Source: Streptomyces sp. NBC_01476
GTDB lineage: Bacteria > Actinomycetota > Actinomycetes > Streptomycetales > Streptomycetaceae
Assembly (NCBI RefSeq): GCF_036227265.1
Contig: NZ_CP109446.1
Coordinates: forward strand, 7,891,001-7,955,000
Direction of reading: 5' to 3'
DNA length: 64,000 nt
Under the pieces are notes generated by a model. It saw only the letters and a program-made list of their open reading frames with translations. It had not been told where the DNA came from and made no database searches. Positions 1 through 8,618 of this stretch are shown in pieces (positions within the stretch are counted from its first letter, which is position 1; each line of letters opens with the position of its first letter). The position numbers and the translations under genes were made by a program.

Positions 1-1
1 C

Positions 2-793
2 ACCTGCTACGCCTTCTATCTGGCTTTCACCAACGACGCGGGCCAGTTCACCGGGCTCAACCAGTTCACCAAGGTGGCGCGGGACTACCGCTTCGTGCCC
101 GCCTTCAGCCATGTGCTGGTCTACCTGGTGATGTGGCTCGTCGTCCTGGTGGTCCTCACCGTGCTGACCGCCGTCGTGCTGCGCGGCCGGGTCCGCCCCG
201 GCCTGTCGGCGCTGCTGCGGTTCCTCTACTACATCCCCGGCGCACTGGCCGGCGTCGCCAGCGTCCTGGTGTGGCTCTTCATGCTCGACCCCGACGTCAG
301 TCCGGTCTCCTGGCTGCTGAAGTCGTTCGGCCTGGACAGCTTCGCCGCGGTGCTCGCACCCGGCAATCTGCCGGTGATCTTCGTACTGATCGCCTTCTGG
401 ACCGGCGCCGGCGGGTGGATGGTCGTGATGTACGGGGCGCTGAACAACATCCCCGACGAGGTGCTGGAAGCCGCCCGGATGGACGGCGCCGGGCCCTGGC
501 GGACCGCCTGGTACATCCAGATCCCGATGATCAAGCAGTGGATCGCCTATATGACGATCCTCGCCTTCGCGGCCGGCACCCAGTTGTTCGTCGAGCCGCA
601 ACTCCTGCAGACCGCCAGCCTCGGCCGGGTCAGCCCCGCCTGGTCGCCCAACCAGCTCGCGTACGTCTACGCCTTCCAGCAGGGCGACTTCAACGGCGCC
701 GCCGCGATCTCGGTCTTCCTGCTGGCCCTCGGTCTGCTCTGCGCCGGGCTGCTGGTGGCCCGCTCGGACATGTTCACGTTGGATGAGAAATGA
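2..793 (+). CDS. Sugar ABC transporter permease, MalF type (5' truncated by window edge)
   Basis: This is an inner-membrane permease of a carbohydrate ABC importer (binding-protein-dependent permease family, MalF/UgpA-like). The reading frame is open from base 2 and no start is visible, so the N-terminus lies outside the window. Several hydrophobic segments are visible. The EAA-loop signature that docks the ATPase appears as EAARMDGAGPWR followed by IQIPMIKQ. Its stop overlaps the start of the next permease gene (ATGA), so the two are translationally coupled and probably form a heterodimeric channel. The binding protein is presumably upstream. The substrate cannot be deduced. Confidence 0.88.
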   Translation, partial: TCYAFYLAFTNDAGQFTGLNQFTKVARDYRFVPAFSHVLVYLVMWLVVLVVLTVLTAVVLRGRVRPGLSALLRFLYYIPGALAGVASVLVWLFMLDPDVSPVSWLLKSFGLDSFAAVLAPGNLPVIFVLIAFWTGAGGWMVVMYGALNNIPDEVLEAARMDGAGPWRTAWYIQIPMIKQWIAYMTILAFAAGTQLFVEPQLLQTASLGRVSPAWSPNQLAYVYAFQQGDFNGAAAISVFLLALGLLCAGLLVARSDMFTLDEK

Positions 794-1704
794 CCCAGAC
801 CACCCTGCCCCTGAGCGCGCCGGGCCGGCGCGCCACGCCGTCGCGTGCCGTCTCGGTCGCGGTCGTCGCCGTCCTGCTGGCCGCGCTGCTGGTGTTCTTC
901 GTGCTGCCGGTGATCTGGCTGCTGCTGGCGCCGTCGAAGACCGCCGGCCAGATCGTGCACGACAACCCGCTCTCCTTCGGCTCCTTCCAGCAGATCGGCG
1001 CGGCCTGGCGGCACCTGTTCGCCTTCCAGGACGGCGCGGTGCTGATCTGGCTGCGGAACTCCGCGGTCTACTCGGTCGGTTCGCTGGTGCTGACGCTGCT
1101 CACCAGCCTGCCGGCCGGTTACGCCCTGGCCCTGACCCGGTTCCGCGGGCGCAAGACGCTGCTGGTCATCACGCTGGTGACGATGATCATGCCGTCGGCG
1201 ACGCTGGTGCTGCCGATCTTCCTGGAGCTCAACCGGTTCCACCTCATCGGCACCGTCTGGTCGGTGATCCTGCCGTTCTCGTTCTACCCGTTCGGCGTGT
1301 ACCTGGTGTACATCTACTTCGCCACGAGCCTGCCGCGCGACCTGCTGTCGGCGGCCAGGATCGACGGCTGCAGCGAGTGGCAGCTCTTCACCCGGATCGC
1401 CCTGCCGCTGGCGAAGCCGGTCGTCGGGCTGGTGGCGTTCTTCAGTTTCGTCGGCAACTGGAACAACTTCTTCCTGCCGTACCTGGTCCTCCCCAACAGC
1501 GACGAGTTCCCGATCCAGGTCGGCCTGAACCAACTGCTCAGCTCCACCCCGTCGTTCAACCCGGTGGCAGGAGCCGGTCTGAACATCACCATCCCCGAAC
1601 TCTCGCTGGCGATCATCGTCGCCATCCTGCCGGTCCTGGTCCTCTTCCTCTTCTCGCAGCGCACCCTGGTCTCCGGCATGCTGGCCGGCGCGACGAAGGA
1701 GTGA
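790..1704 (+). CDS. Carbohydrate ABC transporter permease, MalG type
   Basis: This 304-residue membrane protein has about six hydrophobic segments and is the partner permease of the preceding gene. The EAA loop reads SAARIDGCSEWQLF followed by RIALPLAKP, typical of the MalG/UgpE branch. The start at 790 overlaps the upstream stop by four bases. No ATPase gene follows. Actinobacterial sugar importers commonly share the MsiK ATPase encoded elsewhere, which would fit. The operon appears to end here, 36 bp before a convergent gene. Confidence 0.88.
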   Translation: MTQTTLPLSAPGRRATPSRAVSVAVVAVLLAALLVFFVLPVIWLLLAPSKTAGQIVHDNPLSFGSFQQIGAAWRHLFAFQDGAVLIWLRNSAVYSVGSLVLTLLTSLPAGYALALTRFRGRKTLLVITLVTMIMPSATLVLPIFLELNRFHLIGTVWSVILPFSFYPFGVYLVYIYFATSLPRDLLSAARIDGCSEWQLFTRIALPLAKPVVGLVAFFSFVGNWNNFFLPYLVLPNSDEFPIQVGLNQLLSSTPSFNPVAGAGLNITIPELSLAIIVAILPVLVLFLFSQRTLVSGMLAGATKE

Positions 1705-1740
1705 AGGCGGACGGCCCGGCGGGGCGGGAGCGCCGGAGCC

Positions 1741-2589
1741 CTACGCGCCGCGGCTGACCAGGCGGTGCGGGTGCGCGGGATACACGCCGAGGTTGCGTAC
1801 CTCGGAGGAGAAGAAGGCGAGCTCCTCCAGCGCCAGCGCCACCCGCGGTTCTTCGGCGTGGCCGTCGATCTCGATGTAGAACCGGCTGGCGTGGAGCCCG
1901 GCGCCCATCTGGTAGCTCTCGATCTTGGTGATGTTGACGGCGTTGCTGGAGAAGCCGCCCAGCGCCTTGTACAGCGCGCTGGGGATGTTGCGGACGGTGA
2001 AGAACAAGCTGGTGACCATCGGGCCGTCGCCGACACCGGGGTGCACGGCCTGCCGGGAGAGCACGATGAAGCGGGTGGTGTTGTCGTGTTCGTCCTCGAC
2101 CCCGTCCAGCAGGATGTCGAGACCGTACTGCGCCGCCGCGGCGGGGGGTGCCAGTGCGCCGTGGCGGGCGTCGCCCAGCTCGGCTACCTCCCGGGCGGCG
2201 CCCGCCGTGTCGTCGCTCACCAGGGTGCGCCAGCCGCCGTCGCGCAGGACCTTCCGGCACTGGCCCAGGGCGTGCACATGGCTGCGGACGGTTTCGAGCT
2301 GTGCCGGCGAGGTGCCGCTCGGTGCCATCAGCGCGAAACGGATCGGCAGGAAGTACTCGGCCACGATGGACAGGCCCGACTCGGGCAGCAGGTGGTGCAC
2401 GTCGGCCACCCGGCCGGCCGCCGAGTTGTCCACCGGGATCACCGCCACGTCGGCCACCCCTTGGGTGACCGCGTCCATGGCCTGCTCGAAGGTGCGGCAG
2501 GGCAGCCGCGTGCCGCCCGGGTAGAGGGCTTCCGCCGCGATGGCCGAATTCGAGCCGGGCTCGCCCTGATAGGCGGTGACGGTGGTCAT
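1741..2589 (-). CDS. pheA: Prephenate dehydratase with ACT domain
   Basis: The enzyme converts prephenate to phenylpyruvate in phenylalanine biosynthesis. Length is 282 residues. The periplasmic-binding-like dehydratase domain spans about residues 4-180 and carries the catalytic TTRF motif (Thr171-Phe174) and the N-terminal YQGEPGSNS substrate loop. An ACT regulatory domain follows (about 195-270) with ESYQ where many PheA proteins have ESRP, a variant seen in other subfamilies. The ATG at 2589 is preferred because the conserved N-terminus MTTVTAYQG starts there and AAGGA precedes it. It converges on the sugar permease operon. Confidence 0.92.
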   Translation of the reverse strand: MTTVTAYQGEPGSNSAIAAEALYPGGTRLPCRTFEQAMDAVTQGVADVAVIPVDNSAAGRVADVHHLLPESGLSIVAEYFLPIRFALMAPSGTSPAQLETVRSHVHALGQCRKVLRDGGWRTLVSDDTAGAAREVAELGDARHGALAPPAAAAQYGLDILLDGVEDEHDNTTRFIVLSRQAVHPGVGDGPMVTSLFFTVRNIPSALYKALGGFSSNAVNITKIESYQMGAGLHASRFYIEIDGHAEEPRVALALEELAFFSSEVRNLGVYPAHPHRLVSRGA

Positions 2590-2876
2590 GTCCACGAGAT
2601 TCCTTGCGTGTGCGGCGCCGACGGCGGTCCGGCGGACCGGCTCCGCGGGACCGGCGCCGCGGGTCGGCGACGCGGCTCCGCGGCAAGCCACTGACATCGT
2701 ATGACGCGGCGCCGCTGTCCCCCGAATCGGGCCCGCGAGGCGGCAGCGGGCGTTCGGCTTTCACCCGCGTGTGCAACTGTTGCCGGCGACGGCAAACCGC
2801 TGGTGCACGTCTGGAGTCGCTGTCACGCCTTTCGGGCTCCTGGCTCTGGCCATCGCCCACCGGGGAGGATGAGCAC

Positions 2877-4079
2877 ATGCCCTTCGACATCGCACAGGTC
2901 CGCAGCGAATTCCCCGCCCTCGCCGAAGGGGTGGCCCACTTCGACGGACCTGGCGGTTCGCAGGTGCCGCGTGCGGTCGGGCAGGCCGTCGCCGAGACGC
3001 TGTGCAGCGGCATCGCCAACCGCGGGGCGGTCACCGCCGCCGAGCGGCGGGCGGAAGCCGTGGTCACCGGCGCCCGCGCGGCCGTCGCCGACCTGCTGGG
3101 CTGCCGGCCCGCAGGCGTGGTGTTCGCCCGGTCGATGACCCAGGCGACGTACGACATGGCCCGGGCGCTCGCCAAGGGATGGAGCGGCGGGGACGAGGTG
3201 GTGGTGACCCGGCTGGACCACGACGCCAACATCCGCCCCTGGGTGGCCGCGGCGGAAGCGGCCGGCGCGACCGTGCGATGGGCCGACTTCGACCCCGGCA
3301 CCGGCCGCCTCACGGTGGACGACGTGGCCGCCGTACTCTCCCCCCGGACCCGCCTGGTGGCGGTGACCGCCGCGTCGAATCTGCTCGGGACCCGCCCGGA
3401 CATCCCGGCCGTCGCGGCGGCGGCCCACGCGGTGGGGGCCCTGGTCTACGTGGACGGGGTCCATCTGACGCCGCACGCGCCGGTCTCGATGGCGGACCTG
3501 GGCGCGGACTTCTACGCGTGCTCGCCGTACAAGTTCTTCGGCCCCCACCACGGAGTGCTGGCCGCCGCCCCCGAACTGCTGGAAACGGTCCACCCCGACA
3601 AGCTGCAGCCGTCCACCGATGCCGTCCCCGAGCGCTTCGAACTCGGCACGCTGCCCTATGAGTTGCTGGCCGGAACCACGGCCGCCGTCGACTTCGCCGC
3701 GGCGCTCGGCGGGAGCCGCGACGGCTCCCGCCGCACCCGCCTGCTGGACTCGATGCGGCAGGTCGAGACGTACGAGGCGGAACTCTTCGCACGGCTCCTC
3801 GATGGCCTCGCGGCGATCGGCGCGGTGACCCTCCACGGCTCGCCCGGGGACCGCACCCCCACCGCGCTCTTCTCCGTGGCCGGCCGCTCGCCCCAGGAGG
3901 TGTACGAGCACCTCGCGGCCCTCGGTGTGAACGCCCCGGCCGGCAGCTTCTACGCGATCGAGCCGGCCCGCCGCATCGGCCTCGGCGCCGCCGGCGCGGT
4001 CCGCGCCGGCATCTCCCCGTACAACACCACCGACGACGTCGACCGGCTGCTGGCCGGAGTCGCCTCCGCCGCCCGCTGA
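2877..4079 (+). CDS. Cysteine desulfurase-like class V aminotransferase (VC1184-type)
   Basis: This 400-residue fold-type I PLP enzyme resembles the cysteine-desulfurase family of the VC1184 type. Visible hallmarks are the start FDIAQVRSEFPAL, the HFDGPGGSQVP motif, the Asp in VDGVH and the probable Schiff-base lysine in SPYKFFGPHHG (about Lys219). No clear catalytic Cys loop of the IscS/SufS type is seen, so desulfurase activity is uncertain. The ATG at 2877 has GGGGAGG about eight bases upstream. Its role may be in PLP chemistry near the sulfur genes, but this is inference. Confidence 0.8.
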   Translation: MPFDIAQVRSEFPALAEGVAHFDGPGGSQVPRAVGQAVAETLCSGIANRGAVTAAERRAEAVVTGARAAVADLLGCRPAGVVFARSMTQATYDMARALAKGWSGGDEVVVTRLDHDANIRPWVAAAEAAGATVRWADFDPGTGRLTVDDVAAVLSPRTRLVAVTAASNLLGTRPDIPAVAAAAHAVGALVYVDGVHLTPHAPVSMADLGADFYACSPYKFFGPHHGVLAAAPELLETVHPDKLQPSTDAVPERFELGTLPYELLAGTTAAVDFAAALGGSRDGSRRTRLLDSMRQVETYEAELFARLLDGLAAIGAVTLHGSPGDRTPTALFSVAGRSPQEVYEHLAALGVNAPAGSFYAIEPARRIGLGAAGAVRAGISPYNTTDDVDRLLAGVASAAR

Positions 4080-4126
4080 CCGGCCCCGGGCGATCCGCCG
4101 GCCCCCTGACGACGCCGGCCGGTCAG
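4076..4126. terminator. Inverted repeat between convergent genes, probable bidirectional terminator
   Basis: CTGACCGGCC (4076-4085) pairs with GGCCGGTCAG (4117-4126) across a 31-base GC-rich loop. It spans the stop codons of the aminotransferase gene and the convergent PPOX gene, so it could end both transcripts. No U-tract is present, which is common in high-GC actinobacteria. Confidence 0.45.
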
Positions 4127-4536
4127 TCGCTGAAGGCCCAGCCGGTCCAGTGGTGAACCTCGATGGTGACGAGCGGGCCCTGCGGAGGTGCCTCGGCGTA
4201 CTGGGGGTATTTGCGGCGGAGTCCGGCCACCGCGCGCTCGTCCGGCGCGCTGTGGACGCGCGCGCGGCCGTCGGCGCGGGTCCACCACAGGGTGGACCAG
4301 TCGGCGGCGTAGTGGTCGGCGAGGACCGCCACCGCGGGGTTCTGCGTGATGTTCCGCAGCCGCCGCAGATCGGTCGAGCGCTTGGGTTTGTGGTCGACGG
4401 CGAACCAGATCGTGTCGCCGTCCACCGCGAAGGTGATGGGCACGATGTGCGGCACTCCGGCCGCGTCGGCGGTCGCCAGCCGGGCGACGGGGGAGCCGGC
4501 GAAGCGCCGGCGGACCTCGGCCACGGAGAGGTTCAT
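4123..4536 (-). CDS. PPOX-class F420-dependent oxidoreductase (Rv0121-like)
   Basis: This 137-residue split-barrel flavin/deazaflavin-binding protein looks like the TIGR03668 group (Rv0121-like). It shows the conserved core ARLATADAAGVPHIVPITF, the WFAVDHKPK strand, the NITQNPAVAVLADHY strand and a C-terminal WTGWAF. The family reduces substrates with F420H2, but the natural substrate is unknown. The ATG at 4536 fits the usual N-terminus MNLSVAEVRRRF. An in-frame extension upstream to 5058 exists but has no family similarity. The gene diverges from the sulfur operon that starts at about 4694. Confidence 0.85.
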   Translation of the reverse strand: MNLSVAEVRRRFAGSPVARLATADAAGVPHIVPITFAVDGDTIWFAVDHKPKRSTDLRRLRNITQNPAVAVLADHYAADWSTLWWTRADGRARVHSAPDERAVAGLRRKYPQYAEAPPQGPLVTIEVHHWTGWAFSD

Positions 4537-4656
4537 ACCGCGAACGTACCCACCCGGGCGGGCCCGGACGGCACGCGACGCCCGGTCGCAGGCCCGGAAG
4601 ACAGCCGGCATCACGACCGATCGCAAAACGTGATCGATCCCGATCAGGAATCGGCG

Positions 4657-4686
4657 TTGGACGGCGGCGCCCCGGTCCTGCATGCT
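4657..4686 (+). promoter_or_regulatory. Probable SigA/HrdB-type promoter for the first sulfur operon
   Basis: A -35 element TTGGAC (4657-4662), an 18-bp spacer and a -10 element CATGCT (4681-4686) lie seven bases upstream of an ATG at 4694. Spacer and distance to the start codon are identical to those at 15992-16021 and 14509-14538, which supports a leaderless transcript beginning at the ATG. Confidence 0.5.
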
Positions 4687-4693
4687 CATGGAC

Positions 4694-4846
4694 ATGATGA
4701 CCCACGTGCTCGCGAGGAGGTCCGGACCCGCTCCGGTCCGCGATGCCGTGTGCGGTCCGGTCGGCGCCAAGGCCGCGCCGCGACTGACCCAGCGCCGGGT
4801 GATCGACTTCGGCACCGCCACGTCCGCGCGCTGTCGTCGCGGCTGA
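4694..4846 (+). CDS. Putative leader peptide (RRxxD...C type) of the first sulfur operon
   Basis: This 50-residue ORF is probably leaderless, with its ATG eight bases past a -10 element. Its C-terminal part reads LTQRRVIDFGTATSARC then RRG and stop. This matches the pattern RRx[ILV]D[LF] followed by seven residues and a Cys shared with three other short ORFs in this window. Short proteins of this kind are annotated in Streptomyces as 'putative leader peptide' and often sit near sulfur genes. The stop lies 168 bases before the hydrolase gene, leaving room for an attenuator. An upstream in-frame ATG at 4682 is less likely because it lies inside the promoter. Confidence 0.6.
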   Translation: MMTHVLARRSGPAPVRDAVCGPVGAKAAPRLTQRRVIDFGTATSARCRRG

Positions 4847-5014
4847 CGTTCCCTTCGGTACGGATCACGCCGCCGGGCGCTTCCCGCGCGGCATGAAGGT
4901 CCGCGCCCTCCCCCTGCCCTGACCGGCACCTCTGCCGGCCCGTCAGCCACGGGCCGCGCCCCCCTGCCGCACCGCTCCCCGCCGGGCGGCCGTTTCTGTC
5001 GCGAGGACCCCTTC

Positions 5015-5764
5015 ATGACTTCCGTCAGCACAGTTCCCGCCGTCGTCGCCTGGGACAATCCACCTCATCTCGCCCCGCGTGGCACCGTCGTGCTGCTGCC
5101 CGGGCGGGGCGAGGACCCGCGGCTGTACGAACGCTTCGGGTCGCGGATCGGCGCCGACGCCTACCGGGTGCGGGCCGTGGCCGACCCGACGCGCTGGCCG
5201 CAGGACGCCGCTGAGCAGGTGCGGCAGCTGCGCGCGGACAAGGAGTCGCCGCGGCCGTTCGTACTCGCCGGGTCCGACGCCGGAGCGCTCTTCGCGGTCG
5301 GGCTGGCGGCCGGTGGTGACGTGGAGGTGGACGCCCTGCTGCTGGCCGGGCTGCCGGTCCCGCAGCAGGAGCAGACCACTGTCCCGTGGGAGGACGAACT
5401 CGCCGCGCGGACCTCCTGCCCGACCCACCGCGGCCGGCTCGAAGCAGCCGGCCGGGTCGAGCGAGGCGCCCTGTACGCGCCGCTGCCCCCCGCCTGGTTC
5501 GAACGCGCGGACCTGGCCGCCATCAGCGTCCCGGTGCTCGCACTGCACGGCGCCGAGGACCCCGTCAGCCCGCCGGCCCACGCACGCGCCGCCTACGCCG
5601 CAGCCCCCGCCGCCGAACTGGTCACCCTGGTCGGCGGCCGGCACGACGCCCTCAACGACATCTCGCACCGCACCAGCGCCGCCACCGTGCTGCTCTTCCT
5701 GGAACGGCTGCGCGCCGGCGCGGACGCCCCGGCCGTCGCCGTCCGAGAGGAGCTGCACCCGTGA
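5015..5764 (+). CDS. Alpha/beta hydrolase
   Basis: This 249-residue alpha/beta-hydrolase-fold protein shows the early strand TVVLLPGRGEDPRLYE, a nucleophile elbow GSDAG (residues 86-90), an acidic position in HGAEDPVSPP and a His at about 210 in GGRHDALND. In the elbow the position normally held by Ser is Asp88, as in haloalkane dehalogenases and epoxide hydrolases, although Ser87 is adjacent. It overlaps the next gene by GTGA, so it is coupled to the KPR-rhodanese fusion. Substrate is unknown; a sulfur-containing ester, lactone or thioester would suit the operon (inference). Confidence 0.75.
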   Translation: MTSVSTVPAVVAWDNPPHLAPRGTVVLLPGRGEDPRLYERFGSRIGADAYRVRAVADPTRWPQDAAEQVRQLRADKESPRPFVLAGSDAGALFAVGLAAGGDVEVDALLLAGLPVPQQEQTTVPWEDELAARTSCPTHRGRLEAAGRVERGALYAPLPPAWFERADLAAISVPVLALHGAEDPVSPPAHARAAYAAAPAAELVTLVGGRHDALNDISHRTSAATVLLFLERLRAGADAPAVAVREELHP

Positions 5765-7707
5765 CCCGCTATGTGATCATCGGCGCGGGCGCGGTGGGCG
5801 TCACCTTCGCCGAGGCGCTGCACCGCGCCGGTGCCGACGTCCTGCTGGTGGCCCGCGGCCGGCAGCTCGCCGCGCTGCGCGAGCACCGGCTGCGCCTGGT
5901 CCGGCCGGACGGCACAACGGACGTGACCGTGCCGTACGCCGGCGGCCCGGACGAGGTGACGCTCACCGGGGACGACGCACTGGTCCTCGCGGTGAAGTCG
6001 CAGGACACCGAGCGGACCGTGGCGGAATGGGCCTGGCAACCGGTGACCCGGCACGACGGCGGCCGGTCGACCGCCGCCGCAGAACTGCCTGTCGTGGTCC
6101 CGCAGAACGGTCTGGAGAGCGAGCGCATCGCGCTGCGCCGCTTCGCCGACGTGCTGGGCGCGAGCGTATGGGTGCCCGCGGTGTACGTCGAGGAAGGCGT
6201 CGTGATCTCACCCGCCGCCCCGACCCCGGCGGCGCTGTGGATCGGCCGCTACCCGGCCGGTGCCGACCATCCGCTGCTCGGCCGGCTGGCCGCGGACCTG
6301 CGCGCCGCCGACTTCGCGGTGCGGGTGGTCCCGGACATCATCGGGTGGAAGACCGCCAAGCTGATCGGCAACACCGTCAACGGACTGGAGGCGCTGTACC
6401 GTCCCGGCGCGCTCCGCGACGCGGCCGCGGCGCTGCTCGCCGAAGAGGCCAGGGACGTCCTCGCCGCCGCCGGACTGCCCGTGGCGGACCGCGACGCACC
6501 GGGCGGACCCGACCTGTCCGGACTCACCCTCCACGACATCCCCGGCTTTCCCCGCGGGGGCAACTCCACCTGGCAGAGCGTGGCCCGGGCCGGTTCGCTG
6601 GAAGTCGACCATCTCAACGGCGAGATCGTGCTCCAGGCGCGCCTGGCCGGACGGACGGCGCCCGCCAACTCCGCGGTCGTGGCACGCCTGCGGCGGGCGG
6701 TCCGGGAGGGCACGCCGGCCGGCTCCCTCGGCGACGCCGACCTCGCGGCCACCGTCCCCGGCCTCCCGCCCCGGGTGCTGATCTCCGCCCCCGACCTGCG
6801 CGCGGAGACCGCCGGCGACCACCCGCCCGTCCTGCTCGACGTCCGCTGGGCACTGGGCGACCCCGACGGCCGCGGCCACTACCGGCGCGGGCACATCCCC
6901 TCGGCGGTCTACGCCGACCTGGACACCGAACTGGCCGCGCCCGCCACTCCGGCCGCGGGCAGGCACCCGCTGCCCGACCCGGCGGCACTCCAGCAGGCGG
7001 CCCGCCGCTGGGGCATCACTGCGGACCGCCCTGTCGTGGTCTACGACGACGCCGGGGGACTGGCCGCGGCCCGGGCCTGGTGGCTGCTGCGCTGGGCGGG
7101 CGTCGCCGACGTCCGGATCCTCGACGGCTCCCTCGCCGCCTGGCGGGCCATCGGCGGTCCCCTGGCCGAGGGCGACGAGACCGCCGCGGCGCCCGGTGAC
7201 ATCGTGCTCGCCCCCGGGCGGCTGCCGGTGCTCACCGCCGACCAGGCCGCCGGACTGCCCCGTCACGGCGTCCTGCTGGATGCCCGGGCGGGGGAGCGCT
7301 ACCGCGGGGAGACCGAGCCGGTGGACCCGCGGGCAGGTCACATCCCCGGCGCGATCAGCGCGCCCACCGCCGAGAACCTCGACGGGGCGGGCCGGTTCAC
7401 CGGCGTCGAGGAGACCCGTAAGCGCTTCGCCGTCCTGGGGGCCGGCGACGGCCGGCCGGTCGGCGTGTACTGCGGGTCCGGCGTCACCGCGGCCCACCAG
7501 ATCGCCGCGCTGGCGAACGCCGGCATCGAGGCCGCGCTCTACCCCGGCTCGTGGTCGGCATGGTCCGCCGACCCGCTGCGCCCGGTCGCGACCGGGCCCG
7601 AACCGGGTGGGGCCGGACCTGAACCGGGCAGGACGGGATCTGAACCGGGCGGGGCCGACGACCGGCACGCACCGAGCGTGCCAGAAACCCTGGGGGGAGA
7701 GCGATGA
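5761..7707 (+). CDS. Fusion of ketopantoate reductase-like and mercaptopyruvate sulfurtransferase-like domains
   Basis: This 648-residue protein joins two enzymes in one uninterrupted frame. Residues 1-335 are an ApbA/PanE-type 2-ketoacid reductase with the NAD(P) motif GAGAVG (8-13) and the WKTAKLIGN segment, Lys200 being the likely catalytic lysine. Residues 339-615 are a two-domain rhodanese of the 3-mercaptopyruvate sulfurtransferase type. Its first domain is inactive and the second carries CGSGVTA (Cys571), the MST rather than thiosulfate-rhodanese signature. A Gly/Pro-rich tail with three EPG repeats follows. GTG at 5761 overlaps the upstream stop. The fusion suggests 2-hydroxyacid/2-ketoacid redox coupled to sulfur transfer. 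Confidence 0.87.
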   Translation: MTRYVIIGAGAVGVTFAEALHRAGADVLLVARGRQLAALREHRLRLVRPDGTTDVTVPYAGGPDEVTLTGDDALVLAVKSQDTERTVAEWAWQPVTRHDGGRSTAAAELPVVVPQNGLESERIALRRFADVLGASVWVPAVYVEEGVVISPAAPTPAALWIGRYPAGADHPLLGRLAADLRAADFAVRVVPDIIGWKTAKLIGNTVNGLEALYRPGALRDAAAALLAEEARDVLAAAGLPVADRDAPGGPDLSGLTLHDIPGFPRGGNSTWQSVARAGSLEVDHLNGEIVLQARLAGRTAPANSAVVARLRRAVREGTPAGSLGDADLAATVPGLPPRVLISAPDLRAETAGDHPPVLLDVRWALGDPDGRGHYRRGHIPSAVYADLDTELAAPATPAAGRHPLPDPAALQQAARRWGITADRPVVVYDDAGGLAAARAWWLLRWAGVADVRILDGSLAAWRAIGGPLAEGDETAAAPGDIVLAPGRLPVLTADQAAGLPRHGVLLDARAGERYRGETEPVDPRAGHIPGAISAPTAENLDGAGRFTGVEETRKRFAVLGAGDGRPVGVYCGSGVTAAHQIAALANAGIEAALYPGSWSAWSADPLRPVATGPEPGGAGPEPGRTGSEPGGADDRHAPSVPETLGGER

Positions 7708-8618
7708 GCACCAGTGAGATGTCCCGGCCGGCCGGCCCTGCGGGCCCGGTGGGCAAGCCGGCCGAAGAGCCGCCCGCCGACGGCGGCGCCCAGCCGCCGG
7801 CGACGCTCGGCGGCGGGTCCGAGACGATCCGTCCGGCGCACGAGAGCACCCGCCGGCCCATCCCCCGGCCGGTCCGCCGCGCCTTCGGCCCGGTCGGCGC
7901 GCTGCTGCTGTGGTGGCTGCTCGGCAGGACCGGCGTCCTGTCCCCCGACACCCTCGCCTCGCCAGTCGCGGTCTTCCGCAAAGGCGGGGACCTGACCACC
8001 GGCGGGCAGCTCGGCTCGGCGATCTGGGCGTCCACCCAGCGCGTGGTCGAGGGCTTCCTGATCGGTGCGGTCGCCGGCACCTCGCTCGCCCTGCTCGCCG
8101 GGCTCTTCCGGCTCGGCGAGGACCTCATCGACGCCACCGTCGGCATGCTCCGGGCGCTGCCCTGGGTCGGCCTGATCCCGCTGTTCATCGTCTGGTTCGG
8201 CATCGACGAGAAACCGAAGATCGCCCTGGTGGTGATCGCGGTGACCTTCCCGCTCTACTTCAACATCTACGCCGGCATCCGCGGCGTCGACTCCCAGCTT
8301 GTGGAGGCCGGCACCGTCCTGGGCCTGAACAGGTGGGGGCAGATCCGGCACATCGTGCTACCCGGCGCCCTGCCCAGCGCACTGGTCGGCCTGCGCTACG
8401 CCCTCGGCAGCGCCTGGCTCGCCCTGGTCTTCGCCGAGCAGATCAACGCCACCAACGGCATCGGCTACCTGATGAACAACGCCGAGCAGTTCTTCCAGAC
8501 CGACGTGATCGTGGTCTGTCTGGTCGTCTACGCCGTCCTCGGCCTGGTCAGCGACCTGATCGTCCGGCTGGCCACCACGTACCTGCTCTCCTGGCGCGCA
8601 TCCTTCGACGGAGCATGA
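7704..8618 (+). CDS. ssuC: Sulfonate/taurine-type ABC transporter permease
   Basis: This 304-residue permease of the SsuC/TauC branch has a long Pro/Gly-rich cytoplasmic N-terminus (about 60 residues) followed by roughly six membrane segments. The EAA loop reads EAGTVLGLNRWGQIRHIVLPGALPSA, and the region GSAWLALVFAEQINATNGIGYL is typical of the sulfonate/nitrate/taurine permeases. It overlaps both neighbours by four bases, so permease, ATPase and the KPR-rhodanese fusion are translationally linked. Sulfonate import is inferred from family and from the SsuD-like gene downstream. Confidence 0.88.
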   Translation: MSTSEMSRPAGPAGPVGKPAEEPPADGGAQPPATLGGGSETIRPAHESTRRPIPRPVRRAFGPVGALLLWWLLGRTGVLSPDTLASPVAVFRKGGDLTTGGQLGSAIWASTQRVVEGFLIGAVAGTSLALLAGLFRLGEDLIDATVGMLRALPWVGLIPLFIVWFGIDEKPKIALVVIAVTFPLYFNIYAGIRGVDSQLVEAGTVLGLNRWGQIRHIVLPGALPSALVGLRYALGSAWLALVFAEQINATNGIGYLMNNAEQFFQTDVIVVCLVVYAVLGLVSDLIVRLATTYLLSWRASFDGA

